In this document: in pieces, positions 27,845 to 36,197 of the stretch | Position numbering within the stretch: position 1 is the first letter of the stretch | Layout of the letters: each line of letters begins with the position of its first letter | From: Methylibium sp. | GTDB taxonomy: Bacteria > Pseudomonadota > Gammaproteobacteria > Burkholderiales > Burkholderiaceae_C | Length of the DNA: 51,997 bases | NCBI GenBank assembly: GCA_013824165.1 | Contig: PNNH01000032.1 | Location: forward strand, 1 to 51,997 | Direction of reading: 5' to 3' | Position numbers and translations under genes: made by a program | Notes under the pieces: generated by a model | Told to the model about the DNA's origin: nothing | Databases searched by the model: none | The model's input: only the letters and a program-made list of their open reading frames with translations

Positions 27845-28936
27845 ATGAGAATGCTTCGGCTGTGCCTGATCCTGGTGCTGGTGCTGTGTGGAACAAGCAG
27901 CCATGCGTTGCGGGTCACCTTCATCAACCCAGGGCACGCCGACGAGAGTTTCTGGAGCGCAGCCACCCAGGCCATGCAGAGTGCGGCCAGCAGCCTGCGG
28001 CTGGAGCTTGAGGTGCTGTATGCCAAGCGTGATCCGGCGACGGCCTTGCTGCTGGCCCGCGAGTTGACGACTCGCCCTGCCAGCAAGCGCCCCGACTATG
28101 TACTGCTCGTCAACGACAAGGGCTCCCTGGTCGCTTGCGCGCAGCTGCTCGGGCAGGCCGGCATCAAGAGCTTCGCTGCCTTCAGCGCGCTGCTGCCGCA
28201 GGAGCGCAAGCGCTGGCAGCCCCGCAAGACCCTGCCCCTGCTGCTGGGTAGCCTGGAAGCCAGCGACCGCGAGGCCGGCGCACTGACCAGCGAAGCGCTG
28301 ATCAGCAAAGGCCTCAAGCAGCTGAACCTGGCCAGCGATGGCCGGCTGCATCTGGTGGCCGTGGTGGGAGACCGCTCGACGCCGGTGGCCGTGCATCGCT
28401 ACGAGGGCTTGCGCGCCGCGATGGACCGCCACCCGCAGGTGGAATTTGACGGCACGCTGGTCGCCAACTGGCGGCGTGAAGACGCGGCGGAGCAGGTGGC
28501 ACAGCTGCTCAAGAAGAACCCTTCGATCCAGCTCATCTGGGCCGGCAACGAACGCATGGCTTTCGGCGCGATCGATGCGCTGCGCGCGGCCGGGCGACAG
28601 CCGGGCAAGGATGTGCTGGTCTCGGCCATCCACAGCTCGCGCGAAGCCGTGCAGGCGCTGCAGGACGGCACCATCTCCACGCTGGCGGGCGGCAATTTCA
28701 TGGCCGGCGCCTGGGCGCTGGTGATGCTGCATGACTACCACCACGGCCGCGACTTCATCGACGAAGGACTGGAGTCGGTGCAGCCGATGTTCATGCTGTT
28801 CGAGCGGTCGGAAGCGGCCGCCTTCCTGGCCCGCTTCGGCGGCGGCGTGGAAGCGCTGGACTTCACGGCCTACAGCAAGCTGCTGAACCCGCGCATCAAG
28901 CGCTACAACTTCAGCCTGGCGACGCTGCTGCGCTGA
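27845..28936 (+). CDS. type 1 periplasmic binding protein, paralogue 2
   Basis: A 363-residue secreted paralogue of the preceding protein, colinear along its whole length: VTFINPGHADESFWSAA, RPDYVLLVNDKGSLV, LLPQERKRW, VVGDRSTPVAVHRYEG, LIWAGNERMAFGAIDA, LAGGNFMAGAWALVML and RDFIDEGLESVQPMF. The signal peptide is LRLCLILVLVLCGTSSHA. AAAGG seven bases before the ATG supports the start. Divergence from paralogue 1 is considerable in the ligand-facing loops, so the two may bind different ligands. A gap of 86 bases separates them. It ends 13 bases before an 11-bp repeat array at the convergent junction with the exporter operon. Confidence 0.85.
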   Translation: MRMLRLCLILVLVLCGTSSHALRVTFINPGHADESFWSAATQAMQSAASSLRLELEVLYAKRDPATALLLARELTTRPASKRPDYVLLVNDKGSLVACAQLLGQAGIKSFAAFSALLPQERKRWQPRKTLPLLLGSLEASDREAGALTSEALISKGLKQLNLASDGRLHLVAVVGDRSTPVAVHRYEGLRAAMDRHPQVEFDGTLVANWRREDAAEQVAQLLKKNPSIQLIWAGNERMAFGAIDALRAAGRQPGKDVLVSAIHSSREAVQALQDGTISTLAGGNFMAGAWALVMLHDYHHGRDFIDEGLESVQPMFMLFERSEAAAFLARFGGGVEALDFTAYSKLLNPRIKRYNFSLATLLR

Positions 28937-28949
28937 GTCGTCGGCGCGC

Positions 28950-28993
28950 TCAGCGCCTGTTCAGCGCCCGCTCAGTGCTCGCTCAGCGCGCCT
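28950..28993. repeat. four tandem 11-bp units at a convergent gene junction
   Basis: Units 28950-28960, 28961-28971, 28972-28982 and 28983-28993 each begin TCAG and share the core TCAGCGC or TCAGTGC. The first two differ at two bases. The last unit overlaps the stop codon and final codons of the leftward adaptor gene. An 11-base period places each unit on the same helix face. No function is known. Confidence 0.75.
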
Positions 28994-30188
28994 TGACCCG
29001 CGCGCCGTCGGTCAAGCCTTGCGGCGGATACACCACCACCGTCATGCCAGTGTCCAGGCCCTTGCCGATCCAGGCCACCTGGCTGTTGCGCGCCTCCAGC
29101 TGCACCTCGCTCAGGCGGGCGCGGCCCCCGTCGACCTTGAACACCGCATGCCGGCCGGGCTCGGCGCCCGGCAGCGGGAACACAGCGCTGACCGGCACCA
29201 GCAGCGCACCCTCCTGGCGGCGCGTCATCACCTTGACCGCGACGCGGTAGCCATCGCCAAGGCCCTGGCGCTGCGCCAGCGGACTGGTGAGCGCGATCTG
29301 CACACGCACCCGCTGCTCTTCGACGCCCAGTGCCGAAACCTTGGTGAACGCACCAGGCTCGACCCGGCTGACCTGGCCCGCCAGCGTGCCCGACCCGCCC
29401 CAGCGCTCGATGCGCACGGCCTGGCCGGTTTTGAGCTGCAACGCATCGCTGCTCAGCAGCTCCGCCACCACCTCCAGCCGCGCGGTGTCGCCCAGCTCGA
29501 TCAGCGGTGTGCCCATCGCCACCATGGCCTCGCTGGGCTGCTGCACCCGCAAGACCTGTCCCCCAACCGGCGCGAGCAGCTCGAAGTTCCGGGCTGATCC
29601 CTGGCCCGTCCCCGCGCTGTGCGCGCCCAGCGCCGCACGCGCCTGGGCCAGCTCGTAGCGGGCGATCTGAGCCTCGGCCTGAGCGCTGGCGCGCTCCTGC
29701 TGGGCGGCCTGCAGCGCCAGCCGCGCATCATCCAGATTGGCCTTCGAGACAAAACCCTGAGCCGCCAGCGATTCGGCCCGGCGCAGCCCATGCTCGGCCT
29801 GGGCCAGCGCCACCTGGGCCGCGCCCAGGCGTGCCGCGGCGCGCGGCTGGGCGGCGGCTGCGCCGTCGGCCCGCGCACTCAGCTCGGCCACGCTGCGAGC
29901 ATCCAGCAGCGGCGACAGCGTGGGCTGCAGCTGGCCCAGCACCGCGCCGGCCTGCACCGTGTCGCCCTCCTTCAGCGTCGGCCGCAGCCAGCGGCCGGCC
30001 AGCGGCGCCGAGACCTGGTAGCGGTCCAGCACGCGGGTCTTGCCATCCTCCTCGATGCCGGCCTCGAACAGGCCCGGCTTCGCCTCGGCCACCTCCACCA
30101 GCGTCGGGCGCGGTGCGAAGGCCCAGCCCAGCAGGGCCACCAGCACGGCTGCCGTGCCGGCCAGCATCCATTTCGTCTTCGTCTGCAT
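28983..30188 (-). CDS. periplasmic adaptor (HlyD/MacA family) of an ABC exporter
   Basis: A 401-residue membrane-fusion protein. One N-terminal membrane anchor (about 8-26) is followed by a split biotinyl-lipoyl-like domain (DRYQVSAPLAGRWLRP ... ELLAPVGGQVLRVQQPSEAM). Between the halves is a long helical hairpin rich in Ala, Gln and Arg (about 100-190), then beta-barrel and membrane-proximal parts (LTDGARVKAR at the end). It should bridge the inner-membrane permease to an outer-membrane channel that is not encoded here. It starts six bases after the permease stop. The substrate is unknown; DevB/MacA relatives export glycolipids, peptides or drugs. Confidence 0.9.
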   Translation of the reverse strand: MQTKTKWMLAGTAAVLVALLGWAFAPRPTLVEVAEAKPGLFEAGIEEDGKTRVLDRYQVSAPLAGRWLRPTLKEGDTVQAGAVLGQLQPTLSPLLDARSVAELSARADGAAAAQPRAAARLGAAQVALAQAEHGLRRAESLAAQGFVSKANLDDARLALQAAQQERASAQAEAQIARYELAQARAALGAHSAGTGQGSARNFELLAPVGGQVLRVQQPSEAMVAMGTPLIELGDTARLEVVAELLSSDALQLKTGQAVRIERWGGSGTLAGQVSRVEPGAFTKVSALGVEEQRVRVQIALTSPLAQRQGLGDGYRVAVKVMTRRQEGALLVPVSAVFPLPGAEPGRHAVFKVDGGRARLSEVQLEARNSQVAWIGKGLDTGMTVVVYPPQGLTDGARVKAR

Positions 30189-30194
30189 CGTCTG

Positions 30195-32561
30195 CTACTC
30201 CCTCGTCTTCAAGGCGGCCACCATATCGAGCTGGTCGATGCGCCGCCGCACCACCAGCGCGCTGGCCAGGCCGGCGCCTAGCACGGCAAGGCCGGCCCAG
30301 GCATAGGTGCGCGGCTGGATCACCACCGGAAACATGAACTGGTCGGACTTGAGCGCGCCCACCAGGCCATGCGTCAGGCCCCAGCCCATCAGCATGCCCA
30401 GCGGCAGCGCAATGCCGATGACGAGTGCCATCTCGCCCAGCAGCAGGCCCGAGACCTCGGCGCGCGTGAAGCCCAGCACGCGCAGCGAGGCCAGTTCCCA
30501 GCTGCGCTCGGCCAGCGCGATTCGCGCATTGTTGTAGACCACGCCCACCGCGATAACGCTGGCGAACAGCGTCAGGATGGTGCTCATGATGCGAACATTG
30601 CGTGCGCTGATGTCCTGCATATTGCGCAGCAGGGTGGCCTTGCTGAAGCTGCCCACCACGCGCGGCAGGGCCTTCAGTGCACGCAGCAGCTCGCCCTCGC
30701 GGCCGCGCTCGGCGATCAGCGCGAACTGCGAGGCCACGTCACCCTCGCCCAGCAGTCGGTTCAGCGCGCGGCGCTCGATATAGGCGTTCAGGCCCATCAT
30801 CTCGCGCACCGTGGCCTCCAGCGGCAGCATCAGCGTACGCACCTGGCCTTCCAGCAGTTCAACCTGCACCAGGTCGCCGACGCGCAGGCCCAGCTTGTCG
30901 GCCAGCCGGTCCGTCATCACCAGCCCGGTGCTGCTGGGCAGCGCGGGGCGGCCGTCCACATCGACGATGCGGCGCGCCTCGGGCCGCTCGGCCACGCCCT
31001 GCAGGCTGCCGCGCTCGCTGCGCGGCCCGTGGATGAAGCGCACCGCCACATCGCGGCCGGATTCGGTGCTCAGCACGCCGGGCAGGCGCGCCAATTCGTG
31101 GCGGGCGCTGTCGCCGCCGGCCTCGGCCATCCAGACGATCACGTCCGAGCGCATCGAGACGTTGAACTGCGCATCGACGATGTAGTCGATCGCGTCGCGG
31201 AAGAAGTTGCCCAGCACGACGATGGCCACCGCCACCGCCACGCCGGCGATCGACAGCAGGCTGCGCCAGGGCCGGCGCTCCATCTGGCGCAGGATCATGC
31301 GCAGCTGCACGCTGCCGCGCACGCCCGGCAGCCGCTCCAGCAGCGCGGCCTTGTAGCGCCCGGGCGCGGCCGGCCGCATCGCCTCGGCCGGAGCCAGGCG
31401 CACCGTAGCGCCGATGGCGTTCAGCGTGCCGGCCACCGCCATGGCCACGGTCACCGAGCCGCTCATCAGCACCAGCGAGGGTTCCAGCACATGCACGAAG
31501 CTGCGGAAGCGGAAGAACTCGGCGTACAGGCCGGTCATCATCAGGCCCAGCGCCTTGCCCAGCGCCACGCCCAGCAGCAGGCCCAGGCCGACGATCACCA
31601 GCACAAGCTTCAGGTAGTGCATGGCAATGCTGCGATTGGGGTAGCCCAGCGCCTTCAGCGCCGCCACCTGCTCGCGCTGCGTAGCCACCAGGCGCGACAC
31701 CACAACGTTCAGCAGGAAAGCCGCCACACCCAGGAAGATCACCGGCAGCAGCGTGCCCAGCACCTTCTGCTCCTTGATCTCGTTGTCCAGCATCGCATGC
31801 GAGGTCTGGTCCGCCCGGCCATAGGCCTCGCGCCCGCCAAAGGGCTTGAGCACCTGCCCCAGCTCGGCAATCACTGCCGCCTCGGAGGCGCCTGGCGCCA
31901 GCTTGATCGACACTCGGTTGAAGGCGCCGCGCATGTCGTAGGCGCCGGCCAGCAGCTCGCGGTCCAGCCAGACCACGCCGAAGCCGCGCATATCAGGCAT
32001 ACCACCCAGGCCGGCAAAGATGTATTCGGGCGACAGTGCCCAGCCCACCACCACCAGCTCGCGCTGGCGGCCATTGATCAGCGCCGTCAGGCGCGCGCCA
32101 GGCGCCAGACCACGGGCCTCGGCAAAAGCGGCCGACAGCAGCACCTCGATGGCGCTGGCGCCGGCCGGCTGTTCGCCCAGGTCGCGGCCGCGCTGGATGA
32201 AGACACGGTTCATGCGTGGCGCCTGCCGCAGCTCCAGCCCGATCAGCTGGCCCAACACCGGATCGTCCACGCCGGGCAGCTCCAGCCGCACCACCTGCTC
32301 CAGGCGGGTCTGCGCATCCAGCACGCCGGGCAGCTCGCGCAAGCGCTGCTCCAGCGCCAGCGGCGCGCGCTTGACGCTGGCAAACACATCGGCGAAGCGG
32401 CCCTCGGCGTAGAAAGCATCGCGCGCCAGCGCCAGCGAATCCACCGCCGAGAGCGTGGTCAGAAAGCCGCCCATGCCGCAGGCCACCACCAGCGCGATGG
32501 TCAGCGCCTGGCTCCACATCAGGCGCAGGTCGCGGATTAGTTTGCGATCCAACGCTTTCAT
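30195..32561 (-). CDS. ABC exporter permease with two FtsX domains
   Basis: A 788-residue inner-membrane protein. TM1 (about 14-37, SQALTIALVVACGMGGFLTT) is followed by a periplasmic MacB-like domain (about 40-245), a block of three helices (about 260-390, VIFLGVAAFLLNVVVSRLVA), then a second TM helix, periplasmic domain and three-helix FtsX block ending SALVVRRRIDQLDMVAALKTRE. This is the duplicated FtsX layout of large MacB-type permeases, about twice the length of DevC. The ATG at 32561 gives MKALDRKLIRDLRLMWSQ. The upstream open frame runs through the hairpin element and is rejected. It works with the ATPase upstream and the adaptor downstream. Confidence 0.9.
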   Translation of the reverse strand: MKALDRKLIRDLRLMWSQALTIALVVACGMGGFLTTLSAVDSLALARDAFYAEGRFADVFASVKRAPLALEQRLRELPGVLDAQTRLEQVVRLELPGVDDPVLGQLIGLELRQAPRMNRVFIQRGRDLGEQPAGASAIEVLLSAAFAEARGLAPGARLTALINGRQRELVVVGWALSPEYIFAGLGGMPDMRGFGVVWLDRELLAGAYDMRGAFNRVSIKLAPGASEAAVIAELGQVLKPFGGREAYGRADQTSHAMLDNEIKEQKVLGTLLPVIFLGVAAFLLNVVVSRLVATQREQVAALKALGYPNRSIAMHYLKLVLVIVGLGLLLGVALGKALGLMMTGLYAEFFRFRSFVHVLEPSLVLMSGSVTVAMAVAGTLNAIGATVRLAPAEAMRPAAPGRYKAALLERLPGVRGSVQLRMILRQMERRPWRSLLSIAGVAVAVAIVVLGNFFRDAIDYIVDAQFNVSMRSDVIVWMAEAGGDSARHELARLPGVLSTESGRDVAVRFIHGPRSERGSLQGVAERPEARRIVDVDGRPALPSSTGLVMTDRLADKLGLRVGDLVQVELLEGQVRTLMLPLEATVREMMGLNAYIERRALNRLLGEGDVASQFALIAERGREGELLRALKALPRVVGSFSKATLLRNMQDISARNVRIMSTILTLFASVIAVGVVYNNARIALAERSWELASLRVLGFTRAEVSGLLLGEMALVIGIALPLGMLMGWGLTHGLVGALKSDQFMFPVVIQPRTYAWAGLAVLGAGLASALVVRRRIDQLDMVAALKTRE

Positions 32562-32596
32562 TGACGCCACCTCGACGGGCGCCGGGCCGCCCCAAG

Positions 32597-32696
32597 CCCC
32601 GAGAGGCCCCCTCGGGGGGCTGAGGCTGCGCCGAGCAAGCGCCTGCGCGCTTGCGAGTGGCTGCCGAAGGCTGTGCGGCATGCTTGCCGCACAGCC
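32597..32696. repeat. triple-hairpin intergenic element inside the exporter operon
   Basis: Three perfect inverted repeats lie in a row: CCCCGAG (32597-32603) with CTCGGGG (32611-32617); GCAAGCGC (32635-32642) with GCGCTTGC (32647-32654); and GGCTGTGCGGCA (32669-32680) with TGCCGCACAGCC (32685-32696). They fill most of the 166-bp gap between the ATPase and permease genes, while all other spacings in the operon are tiny. The form resembles REP/ERIC-like dispersed elements common in Burkholderiales; copy number cannot be judged here. Confidence 0.75.
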
Positions 32697-32727
32697 GAGA
32701 GCGAAGCGAGTGTGGGGGCCGACATCC

Positions 32728-33459
32728 TCACCAGCTCAGCTCCGAAGGGGCCAGCTTGTGTTCATTGCGCTCGATGCGCTGGATCGCGCCATCGCTGAGG
32801 TAGATCACGCGATCGGCCATCGCCGCAATCGCCGCGTTGTGCGTGATCACCACGGCCGTGGTGCCCAACTCCTTGTTGATGCGCGCAATCACCTCCAGCA
32901 CCAGCTTACCGGTCTGATAGTCCAGCGCGCCGGTGGGCTCGTCGCACAGCAGCAGGTCGGGCTGCTTGACGATGGCGCGTGCAATCGCCACGCGCTGCTG
33001 CTCGCCACCCGAGAGCTGGGCCGGAAAGTGGTCAGCCCGTGGCAACAGGCCGACCAGGCCAATGGCTTCGTCCACCTGCATCGGGTGGCTGCTGATGTCG
33101 GTCACCAGCGCCACGTTCTCACGCACCGTCAGACTGGGGATCAGGTTGTAGAACTGGAACACGAAGCCCACATGCTCGCGCCGGTAGCGCGTCAGATCGG
33201 CCTCGCTGGCGCCGCTGAGCTGATGTTCGGCAAAGCGCAACTCGCCGCTGCTGGGAACGTCCAGCCCGCCCAGGATGTTCAGCAGAGTGGACTTGCCGCT
33301 GCCCGAGGCGCCGAGCAGCACGATGAACTCACCGCGCGCCACGTCCAGATCAACGCTGCGCAGCGCATGCACCGCGGTTTCACCCGTGCCATAGGTCTTG
33401 CTCAGGCCGCGCGCGAAGAAGACCGGCGGCTCAGCCGATGGCTGTTGTTCTGCTCCCAT
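32728..33459 (-). CDS. ABC exporter ATPase, LolD/MacB type
   Basis: A 243-residue ATPase of the lipoprotein/macrolide exporter subfamily. Walker [10 protein letters not shown] (about 49-57), Q-loop [13 protein letters not shown], signature LSGGEQQR, Walker [12 protein letters not shown] and switch [12 protein letters not shown] are intact. The GALD and FYNLIP segments are typical of LolD/MacB relatives. It is the first gene of the leftward exporter operon; the permease follows after 166 bp filled by the triple-hairpin element, which may lower expression downstream. Confidence 0.93.
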   Translation of the reverse strand: MGAEQQPSAEPPVFFARGLSKTYGTGETAVHALRSVDLDVARGEFIVLLGASGSGKSTLLNILGGLDVPSSGELRFAEHQLSGASEADLTRYRREHVGFVFQFYNLIPSLTVRENVALVTDISSHPMQVDEAIGLVGLLPRADHFPAQLSGGEQQRVAIARAIVKQPDLLLCDEPTGALDYQTGKLVLEVIARINKELGTTAVVITHNAAIAAMADRVIYLSDGAIQRIERNEHKLAPSELSW

Positions 33460-33540
33460 GCGGTGAGCTTGGCAGCCTTAAGTGCTCCAGGCATTGACAG
33501 ACATCAAGCCAGCTGGCCAGGGCCGGCCTAAGCGCCCGTC

Positions 33541-34833
33541 TCAGTAGCGTCCCGCCGCCCCAGCCACCCGCAGGTAGACATAGGCCACCCAGGCCACCAG
33601 CGCGCGCGCCAGGAAGGCGCGCAGGCCGCTGCCCTGGCGGCGCAGGTCCACCTCCTGCGAAACCTGCACCGCAGCGCCGATCTCGTCGGCCACCGCGCGC
33701 GCGAAGCTGGCGTCCTGAACCAGCACGTTCGCTTCCAGGTTCAGCAGCAGCGACAAGGGATCAATGTTCGAGCTGCCCACCGTGGCCCAGGCCTCGTCCA
33801 CCACCGCCACCTTGGCGTGCAAATAGGCCGGCGTGTACTCATAGATCTTCACGCCATGGCCCAGCAGCTCGGCATACAGCGCCTGAGCGGCGATGCCGGC
33901 GATGCGGTAGTCCACCTTGCCTTGCAGCACCAGGCGCACCTGCACGCCGCGCCTCGCCGCATCGCGCAGCGCGCGGCGGAAAGCCTGGCCAGGGTAGAAA
34001 TATGGCGTGATCAGGTCGACGCGCACGCGTGCGGCACGGATGGCCTCGATATAGGCGCGCTCGATGGTGCGGCGCTGGCGCAGGTTGTCGCGCAGCACGA
34101 AGGCCGCGCAGACGGGGGCCAGGTCCTGCGCTTCCTCGCCCGGGCGCGGCCGGCCGCCGGGCATGCGCAGCCGGCGCACCAGCCGGCGCAGGCGCGCCAT
34201 CGGCTCGGGGCTGCGCACCAGCGCAAGCAGCTCCTCGCCGAAATCCCGCCCCAGCCAGGCCCGGGTCCAGACGGCGCGCGCGGCCTGCGCCACTGGCTCG
34301 ACCACCGGCCCGCGCAGGCCCACCGCATAGTCCAGGCGCGGGCTCTCGATAGGGCCGATGTTGAGGTCCATGCGGTCGTCGATGATGTTGACGCCACCCA
34401 CGAAGCCGCGTTCGCCATCCACCACACACAGCTTCTGGTGCAGGCGGCGCAGCTGGCCAGGCTGCAACCAACGCCACCAGCGGTCAATGGGGCGAAACAC
34501 CGCAAGCGCCACATGCGAACCCGCCAACTGCTCGCGCAGCCAGGGCAGGCTGGCCTTGGATCCGAAGCCGTCGACAACCACCCGCACGCGCACGCCGCGC
34601 TGCGCCGCGGCGCGCAAGGCGGCCACCAGCTCGGCGCCAGCGTTGTCGTGGTGAAAGATGTAGGTGGCCAGCCAGACCTCATGCCGCGCGTGGCGGATCG
34701 CGTCGATCTGGGCCGGAAACAGCGCGTCGCCGCCGCGCAGCAGCTCCACCTCGTTGCCGCCGCTGTAGACCGGCAGCGGCACGCCGTGCCAGGAGAACAG
34801 CGGATCGACGTCCGGCGACGCTGCGGTGCTCAC
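33541..34833 (-). CDS. clsB: cardiolipin synthase, ClsB-type phospholipase D family
   Basis: A 430-residue phospholipase D superfamily protein joining phosphatidylglycerol with another phospholipid to make cardiolipin at the inner membrane. Two HKD motifs are visible: HQKLCVVDGERGFVGGVN (about 131-148) and HAKVAVVDEAWATVGSSN (in the last third). There is no N-terminal membrane pair, which fits ClsB rather than ClsA; the C-terminus has a weakly hydrophobic stretch (LARALVAWVAYVYLRVA). The ATG overlaps the stop of the EEP-family gene by four bases. The same neighbour pair occurs in E. coli as ybhP-clsB, which supports the assignment. Confidence 0.87.
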   Translation of the reverse strand: MSTAASPDVDPLFSWHGVPLPVYSGGNEVELLRGGDALFPAQIDAIRHARHEVWLATYIFHHDNAGAELVAALRAAAQRGVRVRVVVDGFGSKASLPWLREQLAGSHVALAVFRPIDRWWRWLQPGQLRRLHQKLCVVDGERGFVGGVNIIDDRMDLNIGPIESPRLDYAVGLRGPVVEPVAQAARAVWTRAWLGRDFGEELLALVRSPEPMARLRRLVRRLRMPGGRPRPGEEAQDLAPVCAAFVLRDNLRQRRTIERAYIEAIRAARVRVDLITPYFYPGQAFRRALRDAARRGVQVRLVLQGKVDYRIAGIAAQALYAELLGHGVKIYEYTPAYLHAKVAVVDEAWATVGSSNIDPLSLLLNLEANVLVQDASFARAVADEIGAAVQVSQEVDLRRQGSGLRAFLARALVAWVAYVYLRVAGAAGRY

Positions 34834-35633
34834 ACCAGTTCGAGCTCGGCCACCAGTGGCAGGTGGTCGGACATTCGGGCCCAGGCCGGGCCCTTGGGCA
34901 CCTGGGTGCTGACGCAGCGCAAGCCGCGCACATAGATGCGGTCCAGCGAGAAGAACGGCAGGCGCGACGGGAAAGTTGCCTGGCGTGTGCGGCTAGGCGA
35001 CTCGGCACGCAGCAGGCCGCAGTCGCGCATCGGCGCGTCCAGGCGCTCGCCCCAGTCGTTGAAATCGCCGGCCACCACCAGCAACTCGCCCTCCGGAACC
35101 TCGCGCGCGATGTACTCGGCCAGTCGCTGCACCTGGCGCACCCGGCTGCCGTGCATCAGGCCCAGATGGGCGACGACCGCATGCACCGTCATGCCGTGCC
35201 AAGTGACCGGCACATGCAGCAGGCCGCGCTGCTCGAAGCGGTGGTCCGACACATCGTGGTGGCCGATGTCGCCGATCGGCCAGCGCGACAGCAGCGCATT
35301 GCCATGCTCGCCATGCTTGGTGACGGCATTGGTGCGGTAGGCCACGTCATAGCCCTCGGGCGCCAGGAACTCGGCTTGGCCCTGATCCGGCCAGCCGAAG
35401 GAGCTGCGGTCGAACTGGCGCGCCTCGCGGTGGTGGAAATGCCGCACCTCCTGCAGAAACACCAGGTCGGCGTCCAGCGCCTCCACGCCCAGGCCCAGGT
35501 TGTGGATCTCCAGGCGCTTTTGCGGACCGACGCCGCGCACGCCCTTGTGGATGTTGTAGGTGGCCACCCGCAGATAGGGGCTCAGAATGCTGGTCTGCGG
35601 CGCATGGGTCGAATGTCTGAATGCGGGCTTCAT
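34830..35633 (-). CDS. endonuclease/exonuclease/phosphatase family protein (YbhP-like)
   Basis: A 267-residue EEP-fold hydrolase without signal peptide. Family segments: LRVATYNIHKGVRG, DLVFLQEVRHF (metal-binding Glu), HLGLMHGSR, VVAGDFNDWGERLD (Asp/Asn pair) and MSDHLPLVAELEL (catalytic Asp-His). Whether it cuts nucleic acid or a phospholipid head group is not known; adjacency to cardiolipin synthase, as for E. coli YbhP, hints at lipid phosphate chemistry. ATG 35633 overlaps the nudB stop (ATGA), and its stop overlaps the cls start, so three genes are chained. Confidence 0.87.
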   Translation of the reverse strand: MKPAFRHSTHAPQTSILSPYLRVATYNIHKGVRGVGPQKRLEIHNLGLGVEALDADLVFLQEVRHFHHREARQFDRSSFGWPDQGQAEFLAPEGYDVAYRTNAVTKHGEHGNALLSRWPIGDIGHHDVSDHRFEQRGLLHVPVTWHGMTVHAVVAHLGLMHGSRVRQVQRLAEYIAREVPEGELLVVAGDFNDWGERLDAPMRDCGLLRAESPSRTRQATFPSRLPFFSLDRIYVRGLRCVSTQVPKGPAWARMSDHLPLVAELELV

Positions 35634-36145
35634 GCGGCGGACTCCGGCAGGAAGCGCGGCAGCTGCAGCACTGCCTCGGCGTTGGACGGCGAGAAGCACA
35701 GATCCGCTGCCTCGCGCCAGGGCAGCCAGCGGAATTGCAGATGCTCGCGCGGTGCCAGCCGCACCGGCGTGCCGGCCGGCACCGTGAGGCCGAATACATG
35801 CTCGGTATTGCGCGTCACGCCCGGTGCGTAGCGATGCCGCCAGACCGGGTAGATCTCGTAGTCGTTGACCAGGCCCCAGTCTCGAAGCGCGGGCAGTGGC
35901 ACTGCAGCGTTGTCGCCGACCTGGATACCGGTTTCCTCAAAGACTTCGCGCTGTGCGGTCTCGGCCAGTGGCTCGTCGAGGCTGTCTTTGGAGCCGGTGA
36001 CGCATTGCCAGGCTCCCGGCTTGTCGGCGCGCTCCAGCATCAGCACCTGCAGCTCGGGCGTGTGGATGACCACCAGCACCGATTCCGGGATCTTGTACTG
36101 CGGCGCAGCGGCCGGGAGGGAGGATGGATCATCAAGCGCTTGCAT
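35630..36145 (-). CDS. nudB: dihydroneopterin triphosphate diphosphatase, Nudix family
   Basis: A 171-residue Nudix hydrolase. The opening IPESVLVVIHTPELQVLMLERADKPG and the box TGSKDSLDEPLAETAQREVFEETGI match NudB of beta-proteobacteria, with one residue more than the canonical box before its first Glu. NudB removes pyrophosphate from dihydroneopterin triphosphate in folate synthesis. The start is open: ATG 36145 is given, ATG 36157 is also in frame. It sits first in a chain with the EEP and cls genes, and 52 bases after the prenyltransferase gene. Confidence 0.85.
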   Translation of the reverse strand: MQALDDPSSLPAAAPQYKIPESVLVVIHTPELQVLMLERADKPGAWQCVTGSKDSLDEPLAETAQREVFEETGIQVGDNAAVPLPALRDWGLVNDYEIYPVWRHRYAPGVTRNTEHVFGLTVPAGTPVRLAPREHLQFRWLPWREAADLCFSPSNAEAVLQLPRFLPESAA

Positions 36146-36197
36146 GGCCCTGAGCATAGCGAAGCCTGGCTGCCCCTGAGTGACGCCCGGGCAAGCA

